Below, in pieces: positions 51,978 to 60,647 of a DNA stretch of 64,000 bases. The DNA is taken from positions 62,001 through 126,000 of the forward strand of contig JBGTBR010000007.1 in assembly GCA_041749255.1 (NCBI GenBank). Reading direction: 5' to 3'. Each line of letters opens with the position of its first letter. Positions within the stretch are counted from its first letter, which is position 1. The position numbers were made by a program, and so were the translations under genes. The stretch is from JABDLO01 sp041749255 (lineage in GTDB: Bacteria > Bacteroidota > Bacteroidia > Chitinophagales > Saprospiraceae). The notes under the pieces are model-generated. The model searched no databases, was not told where the DNA came from, and saw only the letters and a program-made list of their open reading frames with translations.

Positions 51978-52934
51978 ATGGAATGGAATTTTTCATACGG
52001 CGAAAATTGTAAAGACAATACCCTGAAGTTGGAGTTAATATCGCTTAAGGGTCTGTATACCAGAATTACAAATCCGGATGCAACGTTGATTGAATTGACC
52101 AGCACTCTCAGGGCTGTGCTGAGATACAGCAAGGATCGGTACCGATCCTTGAAAACCACCTTGCCCTTTTTCTCCTGCTCTGTATTTGATCCTCCACACC
52201 GGGGAATTCATAATTTTAAAGAGGCCGCTGGAATGGTTATAGATATAGATGCAGGTACAGCGATAGATTCTGAACTGATCAAAAAATTTAAGAACGATCC
52301 CAGGATCGCTTTGGGATATGTTTCGCCCAGCAATATGGGCGTTAAGCTGATCATTCCTTTTGACGAAGTCATCACAGATGCTTCACAGTACACAAGGATA
52401 TACAAAGCTTTTGCCTTTCAATTTTCCCATCAGTACCACCTTACCGATAAGCTGGATATGCGCAACTCCGATGTAAGCCGCATCAGTTTTATATGTCACG
52501 ACCCCAACGCATGGCTGCTCTCGGATTGTATGCCGGTATCCTGGAAAGACATAGAGAGTACAGCCATGGTGGTTGTCAAGGACGAAGTGAAAGATCAGGG
52601 AGACATACCGGCAGATGCATACCGGCAGATACTTGCTAAACTGGATACCCGGCCTAAGATCATTAAAAATACTGTACCCATTACCGAAGCATTACAGCAC
52701 GTACAGCATGCCATAGCAGAAGCACTTGAGATGTATGGGATAGAAATCATGGATATGGAAGGCATCCCATATGGAATGAAGATGAAAATTCAGAAGGGAA
52801 AAGACCAGGGCGAGCTGAATGTATATTCGGGTAAATCGGGATACAGGGTAGTGAGTACACCCAGGAGGGGGACACATCCGGAATTAAATGAGGTGTCGAA
52901 ACGTATTGTAGAGTCTGTATTGTTTGCATATTAG
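51978..52934 (+). CDS. CRISPR-associated primase-polymerase-like protein (VirE-N/CAPP type B)
   Basis: A 318-residue protein. Its core matches the VirE N-terminal/BT4734-like fold: FKEAAGMVIDIDAGTAIDSE with the DxD pair, GYVSPSNMGVKLIIPFDEVI with the SPSxxGxKL motif, and NSDVSRISFICHDPNAW. Proteins of this type beside cas1 in Bacteroidota type III loci are annotated as CRISPR-associated primase-polymerase type B. It lies between cas1 and cas2 with gaps of 11 and 19 bases, so it is part of the adaptation operon. A role in supplying or copying DNA for spacer capture is inferred. The last 60 residues (KMKIQKGKDQGELNVYSGKS) may bind nucleic acid. Confidence 0.82.
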   Translation: MEWNFSYGENCKDNTLKLELISLKGLYTRITNPDATLIELTSTLRAVLRYSKDRYRSLKTTLPFFSCSVFDPPHRGIHNFKEAAGMVIDIDAGTAIDSELIKKFKNDPRIALGYVSPSNMGVKLIIPFDEVITDASQYTRIYKAFAFQFSHQYHLTDKLDMRNSDVSRISFICHDPNAWLLSDCMPVSWKDIESTAMVVVKDEVKDQGDIPADAYRQILAKLDTRPKIIKNTVPITEALQHVQHAIAEALEMYGIEIMDMEGIPYGMKMKIQKGKDQGELNVYSGKSGYRVVSTPRRGTHPELNEVSKRIVESVLFAY

Positions 52935-52953
52935 CAGCATTAATTAGCGTAAA

Positions 52954-53391
52954 ATGTATCCATCATTTCGATTTGGTGAACAATGGCAGGAGGAGAGGGA
53001 AGATGGTGATTCCGTTACCGGGATGCCATTGGATGAGAAGTTGCACAGGATGATGGAATGGTTAATCAGAAAGAGCAGGGCAAAATCAAATGTTATGTTG
53101 TATTTGATCATGTATGATATTGAAAACAATAAGGTGCGAAATCATGTCGCCAAATATCTGATCAGGAAGGGTTGTCTCCGTATACAAAAGTCCGTTTATC
53201 TGGCTAAAAGTTCAGTGGCGGTGATGAAAGACATCAGTACCACTTTGAAGGAGATCAATGAGATCTACGATAATAAAGACAGCATCCTGGTACTTCCTGT
53301 ACCGGAAGAAAAATTCAACAACATCAGGGTTATAGGCAAGAATATAGAGTTTGAGATTGTGACCAGGGAGACCAAAGTTTTATTTTTCTAA
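52954..53391 (+). CDS. cas2: Cas2 with N-terminal extension
   Basis: A 145-residue protein. From residue 48 it is a normal Cas2: MLYLIMYDIENNKVRNHVAK, YLIRKGCLRIQKSVYLAKSS, and VRVIGKNIEFE-like strands at the end. The conserved Asp in MYDIENN is residue 55. Residues 1-47 (EEREDGDSVTGMPLDEKLHR, MMEWLIRKSRAKSN) are an extra acidic-then-helical piece. Translation from the ATG at 53095 would give a 98-residue Cas2 of usual length, so the extension may not be made. It is the last gene before the array leader. Confidence 0.88.
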   Translation: MYPSFRFGEQWQEEREDGDSVTGMPLDEKLHRMMEWLIRKSRAKSNVMLYLIMYDIENNKVRNHVAKYLIRKGCLRIQKSVYLAKSSVAVMKDISTTLKEINEIYDNKDSILVLPVPEEKFNNIRVIGKNIEFEIVTRETKVLFF

Positions 53392-53512
53392 AAAAAGTCA
53401 ATGAGAAATGATGAATATTATTAATTTCGGTATTGTGGAGCTACATTTTGAAAAAAACGTAAATAATATTAATAATTTTTTACTGAAAATCAGAAGTTTA
53501 GCAAAAAACGCT
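53392..53512 (+). promoter_or_regulatory. CRISPR leader
   Basis: 121 bases between the cas2 stop and the first repeat, strongly AT-rich (AAATAATATTAATAATTTTT). It lies at the conserved end of the array, opposite the degenerate last repeat, so transcription and new spacer addition are expected from here. The AATCAGAA at 53489-53496 resembles the start of the repeat. Confidence 0.7.
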
Positions 53513-54770
53513 ATCAGAACCCTAAGTCCAGGTAAGAAGGATTAAGACACGTTTAAACTGTCACCACCTGCGTAAGAATCGATCAGAACCCTAAGTCCAG
53601 GTAAGAAGGATTAAGACAATTTTTATATGAGTTAAGGTTTTAAATGCTTAAATCAGAACCCTAAGTCCAGGTAAGAAGGATTAAGACGCCTCCTGGGCAA
53701 ACAGAACAGGGTAGAATTTGGTATCAGAACCCTAAGTCCAGGTAAGAAGGATTAAGACCTTATTCTTCATTCTATTACTACACATTATTTATGTATCAGA
53801 ACCCTAAGTCCAGGTAAGAAGGATTAAGACCTAGAAACTATTAAATATACATTGTTTTGTTGTTATCAGAACCCTAAGTCCAGGTAAGAAGGATTAAGAC
53901 GATTAAAGTTTGTTATATACCATTTCTTCAAGATAGTATCAGAACCCTAAGTCCAGGTAAGAAGGATTAAGACGCTTCCTGCGCTAAGAGTATGGGAAAG
54001 AATTTGACCCATCAGAACCCTAAGTCCAGGTAAGAAGGATTAAGACTCGGGCAACAGGCCAACAATTGCACTATGTACAACGGATCAGAACCCTAAGTCC
54101 AGGTAAGAAGGATTAAGACCCTCTTATTTCTTTCCATTATGATACCTCTTTCAATCGGATCAGAACCCTAAGTCCAGGTAAGAAGGATTAAGACCTTCGA
54201 ATAATCATTAACGAATGGTGCAATGTCTGCAATATCAGAACCCTAAGTCCAGGTAAGAAGGATTAAGACAACCCTATTTATTTCTTTATAAATTTCCATA
54301 ATAATATCAGAACCCTAAGTCCAGGTAAGAAGGATTAAGACAACCCTATTTATTTCTTTATAAATTTCCATAATAATATCAGAACCCTAAGTCCAGGTAA
54401 GAAGGATTAAGACTCCATGCTATTATATTTAATAGTTATATAATAAATGTATCAGAACCCTAAGTCCAGGTAAGAAGGATTAAGACGTAGTGTACCTAGC
54501 CCTTACTAACTATCCTTGATAGTTATCAGAACCCTAAGTCCAGGTAAGAAGGATTAAGACCGCTTAAGACCTGATTGACTGATCGGTATCTGAAGGATCA
54601 GAACCCTAAGTCCAGGTAAGAAGGATTAAGACGACTTTTCAGTAACTGTGATGAACGTACCGAATTAAAATCAGAACCCTAAGTCCAGGTAAGAAGGATT
54701 AAGACTGAAGAAACCTTGAATTCCCTCGCATCTGCATATTGATCAGAACCCTAAGTCCAGGTAAGAAGGA
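53513..54770 (+). CRISPR. CRISPR array, 18 repeats (last truncated) and 17 spacers
   Basis: A 36-bp repeat beginning ATCAGAACCCTAAGTCCAGG and ending GAAGGATTAAGAC; the last eight bases (ATTAAGAC) fit a type III crRNA tag. Repeats start at 53513, 53582, 53652, 53723, 53795, 53865, 53938, 54011, 54084, 54159, 54234, 54306, 54378, 54451, 54525, 54597, 54670 and 54742. All are identical except the last, which breaks after 29 bases. Spacers are 33-39 bases. Spacers 11 (54270-54305) and 12 (54342-54377) are identical. Spacers 3 (53688-53722) and 7 (53974-54010) are homologous. The array lies downstream of cas2 on the same strand. Confidence 0.97.
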
Positions 54771-54784
54771 AGAGCAGCGTTAAG

Positions 54785-54808
54785 AAAAGGTACTAAATGT
54801 ACCTTTTT
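54785..54808 (+). terminator. Hairpin with T-run at the array end
   Basis: AAAAGGTAC, loop TAAAT, GTACCTTTT, then T. It lies 15 bases after the truncated last repeat and could end the pre-crRNA. A second identical copy is at 55284-55307, so it is also a module of the repeat island. Confidence 0.6.
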
Positions 54809-54809
54809 A

Positions 54810-55690
54810 GCTGCGAACCGAGGCCTCCGTGCCGAGGCTAGCAGTGACAATCTTTATAAGTTTAGTTTGTGCTCGCTGCGAACCGGAGTTCGCAGTTCGG
54901 AGCTAAAATGTGAAATCGTTCACATTTTTTAACGCTCCTCATCTTTTTAGCTGCGAACCGAGGCCTCCGTGCCGAGGCTAGCAGAGACTATTCTTGATAA
55001 GTTTAGTTTGTGCTCGCTGCGAACCGCGACTTCCATGTCGCGGCATGTACTCACTTCGAATAGAAGTATTATATAAATTTTTCATTGATATGAAGATAGC
55101 ACTAAAATGTCTTCGTATGTCCAATAACTACCAGCTGCGAACCGAGGCCTCCGTGCCGAGGCTAGCAGTTACACCCTTCATAAGTTTAGTAGGTGCTCGC
55201 TGCGAACAGGGGTTCGCAGTTCGGAGCTAAAATGTGAAATTGTTCACATTTTTTAACGCTCCTCATAGATGAGCAGCGTTAAGAAAAGGTACTAAATGTA
55301 CCTTTTTAGCTGCGAACCGCGACTTCCATGTTGCGGCATGTACTCACTTCGAATAGAAGAACAATATAAATTTTTCATTGATTTTAAGATAATACTAAAA
55401 CGTCTTCATATGTACAATTACTAGCCGCTGTTAGAAGTATCCAGTGTTGATCATGATAAGATTGGTTATTATACACTTTGAACAACATATAAAGCCATTG
55501 TATAGAAATTGGTATAATGCCACCGAGCTGCGGCTAGTACTATCTAACTTCAAGATCCTATGATTGGTTAGTACTAGCTGCGAACAGGAGTTCGCAGTTC
55601 GGAGCTAAAACGTGAAATTATTCACATTTTTTAACGCTCCTCATCTTTTTAGCTGCGAATCAAGGCCTCCGAGCCGAGGTATGTAGTAAC
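54810..55690. repeat. Hairpin repeat island next to the array
   Basis: At least three module types alternate. Type A (GCTGCGAACCGAGGCCTCCG...) starts at 54810, 54950, 55134 and, degenerate, 55652. Type B (GCTGCGAAC.GGAGTTCGCAG, then AAATGTGAAAT..TTCACATTTT and AACGCTCCTC) is at 54875-54940, 55200-55266 and 55577-55642. Type E (GCGAACCGCGACTTCCATGT CGCGGC) is at 55016 and 55308. Each forms a stem, for example CCGCGAC with GTCGCGG. The GAGCAGCGTTAAGAAAAGGT block is at 54771 and 55270. 54809-55824 holds no convincing gene. Confidence 0.75.
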
Positions 55691-55824
55691 CAAACTTGAT
55701 GGACTTATATTTATAGATCTCGTTTTATTATATATTCAACTAAAGTCTCACAAACCAGACACTGTTGGAATGATCTTACCCAAATCTAAACATTCAAACA
55801 TTATTAACTAAAAACCTATAAAAT

Positions 55825-56298
55825 ATGAAGCTTTTAATAAGTATTTTAATATTTTCAATTCAAGTGAATTTAGTGGAATTTGGCTTTAGTGTTATTCAAC
55901 ACATCAAAGATAAAAATTTTGAAAAATCCTATTCAACTATAAAAGACAGAGGATTTGAGATATATAATGATGTATCAGAATGTGGAGTAAAGCTCTACAA
56001 TAAAAGAACCAAACAACATGGTCAGGTTTGTACCTATGAATCTAGTGGTATAATAATCGTTGCTATAAGTTTGACCATTGACCCGGATGTTGGTAGTGTA
56101 TTGTATGCATCCATTAAAAATAGTGAACATATCAATAACAACCCAAATAAGAGCTTAACCAGGACAGTTAGTTGTATGTATAAGGAAAAGATTACCTGTA
56201 AAAGAGAAGTAAGAGATACAACAAATAGAAGCGTATGGGTAATAGAAATGTGTGAAACTGGAGACTTTTATATATTATCCATGATGAATTATGAATGA
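55825..56298 (+). CDS. Hypothetical exported protein
   Basis: A 157-residue protein with a short hydrophobic N-terminus (MKLLISILIFSIQVNLVEFG) that may be a signal. The rest alternates charged helix (FSVIQHIKDKNFEKSYSTIK) and strands (YESSGIIIVAISLTIDPDVG, VSCMYKEKITCKREV, VWVIEMCETGDFYILSMM) and has five Cys. No family is recognised. It sits among hairpin repeats and is AT-rich, so it may have come in with them. Confidence 0.5.
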   Translation: MKLLISILIFSIQVNLVEFGFSVIQHIKDKNFEKSYSTIKDRGFEIYNDVSECGVKLYNKRTKQHGQVCTYESSGIIIVAISLTIDPDVGSVLYASIKNSEHINNNPNKSLTRTVSCMYKEKITCKREVRDTTNRSVWVIEMCETGDFYILSMMNYE

Positions 56299-56815
56299 TA
56301 AGTTTAGTTGGTTATAGCTCCGGACCGAGATCTACATTCACGAGGCTAACCCAAGTTGCAGCTACGAGGGCGTAAAAATCTGATTAGTTGGCGGTTGTAA
56401 TTTTTTTTGTATCGATTTGTGTACTACAGATTTTTGTTTTCCAAATGGTTTATACTTTAAGATTTAATGTATCATAGATTGTTTTCAGTTTAGCCGGAGG
56501 TTTGTTGCATTTGCGGGTAGTGATGATATTATCGAATACATCTTTTCTTGTTGTTGCGAACCAAGGCCTCCATGCACGAGGCTGGTTATCCATAACAATC
56601 AGGATTAAATAAACCCCTGAGTTTATTGAGTGGTAGCTGCGATTTGAGTGGGGGAAAGAGCCTGAGGGAATTGCGAGAGCTGATAGAAGTAAGAAATTTT
56701 ATATTTGATTTTAAAAATTTTATACCGACATTGGTTAAAATTGATATGAATGCCTTTGTAAACCATTTTAATAAAAATAAAAACATTGAAAGAAAACACA
56801 AATAGTTACAAAGTA
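56299..56815. other. Gap with degenerate hairpin repeats
   Basis: A degenerate type A module at 56551-56584 (GCGAACCAAGGCCTCCATGC) and a weak one near 56318-56350 (GCTCCGGACCGAGATC). No gene was seen. The promoter of the HAD gene is presumably at the right end. Confidence 0.5.
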
Positions 56816-57331
56816 ATGCCGGCGCTGTGTCTGGATTTTGATGGTACTATTCGTCAAAGTAAGAGTGGAAAAAAATTTATCCGGGGATCTGATGATATTG
56901 AGTTGATTGGCAACATAGATACACTGATTTGGAAGTTTCGCAATTCCGGTTGGTTAATTTTTGGCATTTCAAATCAGAGTAGTGTAGCTTTCGGTATTAC
57001 TTCACCTGAAACGATAGACGATGAAATTGAAGCTACCTTAAAGCTTTTTGATAGAAATCCTTTTCATGAAGTGAGGTATTGTTTTTTCAATGAAAAAGGT
57101 AGTGTTCATCCATTTAAATACCGATCTCTGTTGAGGAAACCAAATATAGGTATGCTGGCCTGTATGGAGGAAGCCAGTTGGAAAAGAGGGTATGTTGTTG
57201 ATTGGGAAAAAAGTTTATTTGTTGGCGACCGACCGGAAGATGAAGAATGTGCACAAAGAGCAGGAATACGATTCTTACACATTAATGATTTTTTAAAAAT
57301 CAGTGATTCAGATATCTATATAGTGTATTGA
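56816..57331 (+). CDS. HAD-superfamily phosphatase
   Basis: A 171-residue protein from the ATG at 56816; a TTG at 56786 would add ten residues. Motif I is LDFDGTIRQSK with the nucleophile Asp7 and Asp9, motif II is FGISNQSS, and motif IV is FVGDRPEDEECAQRAGIRFL. Spacing and the short cap place it with the HAD-IIIA group (histidinol-phosphatase or polynucleotide 3'-phosphatase-like). The substrate is unknown. It is surrounded by the same hairpin repeats as the preceding gene and lies between the CRISPR array and an orphan half repeat, so it may be cargo of a transferred or rearranged segment. Confidence 0.78.
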   Translation: MPALCLDFDGTIRQSKSGKKFIRGSDDIELIGNIDTLIWKFRNSGWLIFGISNQSSVAFGITSPETIDDEIEATLKLFDRNPFHEVRYCFFNEKGSVHPFKYRSLLRKPNIGMLACMEEASWKRGYVVDWEKSLFVGDRPEDEECAQRAGIRFLHINDFLKISDSDIYIVY

Positions 57332-57846
57332 CATAAATTGAAATGCATTCCACATTTTATAAAGAATACTGAAACCTTAGAAGGCAATGTTATGTCAGCT
57401 TTGATCCAAACGAGCAGGAAAATCCTCTTTATTCATTGGACCGAACTCTCGTTGCTCAATCCACCTAACAAGTCAAAAATCTCTAATTTTACTGGTAAAT
57501 ATTGCATCTGCTTGAAACGTTTTTCAATGGTACCCTGTTAAAAAAATGGTTTTTATATGTCAGAGCTTCGCTTAAACTTAAAATATTATTAATCTTTTAG
57601 AAAACAAAGGGAGTAACTTATGGAAAAGAAGAAAAAAGACCCGTCCAATTTGAATACATCGACGGAGACCGCAGGGCAGAAATTTTGGAGAGAATTTCAA
57701 GAGATGCCGTACTCGACGGACAGGATAGGACAGATTGCAATAACTATATCCGGGAGGCATAGTGCAGAAACGAAGAATTCCTCCGAAAAAAACAACAAGG
57801 AGAAGAAAACATAGACGAGAGTTCTCCGAACATCAACTTCATGTTA
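57332..57846. other. Gap with a possible decayed gene
   Basis: 515 bases without a supported gene. Around 57615-57760 one frame reads PVQFEYIDGDRRAEILERIS and then RDAVLDGQDRTDCNNYIREA before a stop, which looks protein-like, but it has no start codon and is followed by frame breaks. It may be a remnant. Confidence 0.4.
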
Positions 57847-57868
57847 ATCAGAACCCTAAGTCCAGGTA
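57847..57868 (+). CRISPR. Orphan half CRISPR repeat
   Basis: The first 22 bases of the 36-bp repeat (ATCAGAACCCTAAGTCCAGG plus TA) occur here exactly, in the same orientation as the array, 3.1 kb beyond its end. The sequence then diverges (TGTGCGAGCGG). No spacer or second repeat flanks it. Confidence 0.85.
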
Positions 57869-57902
57869 TGTGCGAGCGGTTCACCTGAAGAATGAAGGTG
57901 AA

Positions 57903-58050
57903 ATCGAGTGAAAGATTTCACTCGATGGCGAGCGAACCGAGGCCTCCGCGTCGAAGCATGCAGAAAACCATCTTTATAAGTATAGTTGGTTATAGCTGCG
58001 AACAGGAGTTCGCAGTTCGGAGCTAAACTGCAAAATCGGTCACATTTTTT
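57903..58050. repeat. Hairpin repeats at the right edge of the island
   Basis: A near-perfect palindrome (ATCGAGTGAAA GA TTTCACTCGAT, 57903-57926), a type A module (57930-57963) and a type B module (57995-58050). They repeat the modules seen at 54810-55690 and so mark the other end of the island. Confidence 0.7.
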
Positions 58051-58145
58051 CCAGCTGGAATAATCCGGTATTCAGATAAAATTTTGTCTGTTAAATATTA
58101 ACATTACATTAGAGTTACGTAAAAATATGTTTTACAACTAAAAAT

Positions 58146-60647
58146 ATGATGCGACAGCTATCTGTAATTGTCATTTTGACAGTTTCTATCAATGCACTGG
58201 CTCAAGTGCGATTAAATGAGATACCTGAAATTATTGATGAATTCGTTTACCAGCACCCTTCTGAAAAAGTATACCTTCATTTGGACAAACCCCACTATTT
58301 TCCAAACGACACCATCTGGTTTAAAGCTTATGCTGTTCCTGCCCGGTATTATACCGGTGGGGCTTTGAGCCTGCCCTTGTATGTAGAATTAATCAACCTG
58401 GACAATGGCGATTTGATAGAACGCAAGATCTTCCGATTGCAAAACGGGCTGGCCAATGGAGAGTTTGCACTGCCCGACAGCATTCAATGTGGAAATGTAA
58501 ACATAAGGGCCTATACCCAATGGATGCGAAATTATGGTGAGCAATCATTTTATACCAAAGACCTGATGGTGTGCGAGCGTGGGTATTTCCCCGAACGATC
58601 TGCTAAAGATTCCCTTTCCTTTGATATCCAATTTTTTCCGGAAGGAGGGCATCTTATCGCTGGCATCGAAAACAGGGTAGCATTCAAGGCCATTGGTTCC
58701 GATGGTAAAGGAATCCGGGTTGAGGGTTTTATCAGGGCGTCCAAAGAAAACCAAAAAATTAATTTTGAAACTGAGTATCTGGGTATGGGCATTTTTACCA
58801 TTAAACCTCAACTTGATATAAGGTATGAAGTCTATGTAAAACGGCCCGAGGATCACAATTACCTACCATTCGAATTTCCAAACGTCAAAGCTTATGGATA
58901 CCAAATGCGGATAGAAAATAACATTAAGAATAACATGTTATACGTATTGATCCAGCAAAACATACCTACTGAAAGCCTGCCCGAAAAAATGCTGCTATTG
59001 GCGACAGATGATGGACTTGTGACTATCAAATCCATTTTTGAACCCCTTCCACATGGTAAACAAATGGCTATCCCAAAGGATAAACTGGCTCCAGGTATTT
59101 TAGTATTCAGTCTGATGAATGAAGCGGGCATCATTTTATGTGAAAGACTGGTCTACAATCACCCTTTTAAACAGGCTGCAATAGATATAAAATCCGATCA
59201 GATCACCTACAAAAAGAGGGATTCCGTTCAGTTGGAAATAGCTGTTTTAAATGAGAGGCTAGAAAACATCCCTGGACAATTGTCTATAGCCGTGACTGAT
59301 GCGGGACAAGTGCAGCATGTAGCGGATGCGGCCAATATTGTCTCATACCTGCAATTATTATCGCAAATTAAAGGCCCCGTTGAAAAGCCAGGATACTATT
59401 TTAATCCGGAAAATCCCCATGCCGAGCAACATTTGGATCTTTTGCTCCTCACACAGGGCTGGCGCAAATATAAATGGCATGATGCCATTACCGAAAATGA
59501 GCCAGAGTTTGAGCATCTGATGGAATTAGGCCTGACCGTTGCCGGGCAAATCCGAAAGCCAAACGGAAACACGGTGGAAGAGCGGCATTTAATCACCATG
59601 ATCATCAATCAAATGAACCAGATGCCTGATTTTTATGAAGGTGAAAGTGACAGGAACGGCTTTTTCGCTTTCGGTGAAATGTATTTTGAACAATACGTAG
59701 AGATTTTCATACAGGCGTACACCAAAAAAGAAAAGAAAAGAAAAGGAGCCGATAAAATTGTTAAAAATAATGTGGTTGAGCCAACACCGCAAAACTTTCC
59801 AGAAATCGTCGCGCGGTATCCTCTGCTGGACTATTCGCCCGGAAGCCAGATACTTGAAAATGATGAGTACATTATTGAAGTCGATAAAGCCATTGATTTT
59901 AAGGAGCAATATCTATATAATTATGAAATCATGCTGGACGAGATATCGATTACAGCAAGGAAACAGGATGTTGTTTTGGATACACGTGCGTTGCAATACG
60001 GCGGTAATCCAACGTACCGGTTTGAAGTAACACCCCAATTCTACTCATATCAAAATGTATTTCATTTGTTGCGTGGCCGATATGCCGGTGTGACAGTGGT
60101 GGGTGATGTATTTGGAGGAATTAATACTCCATCTGTATTCATGAGGGGTATGAATTCGTCATTAACCATTGGCGGTGGTGCACAGTTTCTCATTGACGGA
60201 CAGCCTGCCATGCCTCAGTCTGTTATGACAATGCCCATTGCGGAAATAGAAAAAATTGATATATTAAGAGGACTGGCCCGAAATGCAGTATTTGGGGCAG
60301 AGGGCAGTGGCGGTACTATCAATATCCTTACCAAACAGGGCAATCCTAATTTTAAACATTCACACGACCCCAGATTGAACCGAGGCAATGCCAGTTTCGT
60401 CGCGCAAGGTTATAGCATGCCCAAAGCTTTCTATGTACCAAAATTTAATGCTGATCTGCCAGAGGTTTTGCAAACGGACTACAGAAGCACCATCTACTGG
60501 AACCCTTTTGTTCAGACAGACCTGACAGGAAAGGCTTCCGTGACATTTCCATTGACCGATGGAAAAACGGATGTAAAAGTGATCATAGAAGGGCTGGGCG
60601 AAAATAATGAGCCTCTGTACGGCGAGGTGTTGTTGAAGGTGAGGTAG
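58146..60647 (+). CDS. MG2-domain protein with TonB-receptor plug domain
   Basis: An 833-residue protein with a signal peptide (MMRQLSVIVILTVSINALAQ). The N-terminal part has an alpha-2-macroglobulin MG2-like domain (EKVYLHLDKPHYFPNDTIWF, KAYAVP...). It continues with similar beta domains (PVEKPGYYFNPENPH, LDLLLLTQGWRKYKWHDAI). Near residues 635-745 is a TonB-receptor plug: YQNVFHLLRGRYAGVTVVGD, FLIDGQPAMPQSVMTMPIAE and IEKIDILRGLARNAVFGAEG followed by SGGTINILTKQG. There is no beta barrel. Such proteins are common in Bacteroidota envelopes. Their role is not established. It is not linked to the repeats upstream. Confidence 0.85.
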   Translation: MMRQLSVIVILTVSINALAQVRLNEIPEIIDEFVYQHPSEKVYLHLDKPHYFPNDTIWFKAYAVPARYYTGGALSLPLYVELINLDNGDLIERKIFRLQNGLANGEFALPDSIQCGNVNIRAYTQWMRNYGEQSFYTKDLMVCERGYFPERSAKDSLSFDIQFFPEGGHLIAGIENRVAFKAIGSDGKGIRVEGFIRASKENQKINFETEYLGMGIFTIKPQLDIRYEVYVKRPEDHNYLPFEFPNVKAYGYQMRIENNIKNNMLYVLIQQNIPTESLPEKMLLLATDDGLVTIKSIFEPLPHGKQMAIPKDKLAPGILVFSLMNEAGIILCERLVYNHPFKQAAIDIKSDQITYKKRDSVQLEIAVLNERLENIPGQLSIAVTDAGQVQHVADAANIVSYLQLLSQIKGPVEKPGYYFNPENPHAEQHLDLLLLTQGWRKYKWHDAITENEPEFEHLMELGLTVAGQIRKPNGNTVEERHLITMIINQMNQMPDFYEGESDRNGFFAFGEMYFEQYVEIFIQAYTKKEKKRKGADKIVKNNVVEPTPQNFPEIVARYPLLDYSPGSQILENDEYIIEVDKAIDFKEQYLYNYEIMLDEISITARKQDVVLDTRALQYGGNPTYRFEVTPQFYSYQNVFHLLRGRYAGVTVVGDVFGGINTPSVFMRGMNSSLTIGGGAQFLIDGQPAMPQSVMTMPIAEIEKIDILRGLARNAVFGAEGSGGTINILTKQGNPNFKHSHDPRLNRGNASFVAQGYSMPKAFYVPKFNADLPEVLQTDYRSTIYWNPFVQTDLTGKASVTFPLTDGKTDVKVIIEGLGENNEPLYGEVLLKVR

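Noticed and set aside
53792..54158. Spacers 9 and 11 share CCT.TTATTTCTTT and might be related like 3 and 7
   Set aside because: The match is short, AT-rich and not periodic, and the rest of the spacers does not align. Chance similarity is likely.
53618..54524. All spacers antisense to coding sequence
   Set aside because: Spacers 2, 4 and 14 have stops in all three reverse-complement frames, and short open frames are expected by chance in the others. Only the pair 3 and 7 gives real support.
54994..55230. 78-codon open frame inside the hairpin island
   Set aside because: It lies wholly in repeats and its protein repeats the hairpin sequence (CARCEPRLPCR and similar). No gene-like composition.
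57620..57814. 64-codon frame starting MEKKKKDPSNLNTS
   Set aside because: Low-complexity Lys/Asn/Ser composition. The frame two bases further on looks more protein-like over the same DNA but has no start. Treated as a remnant at most.
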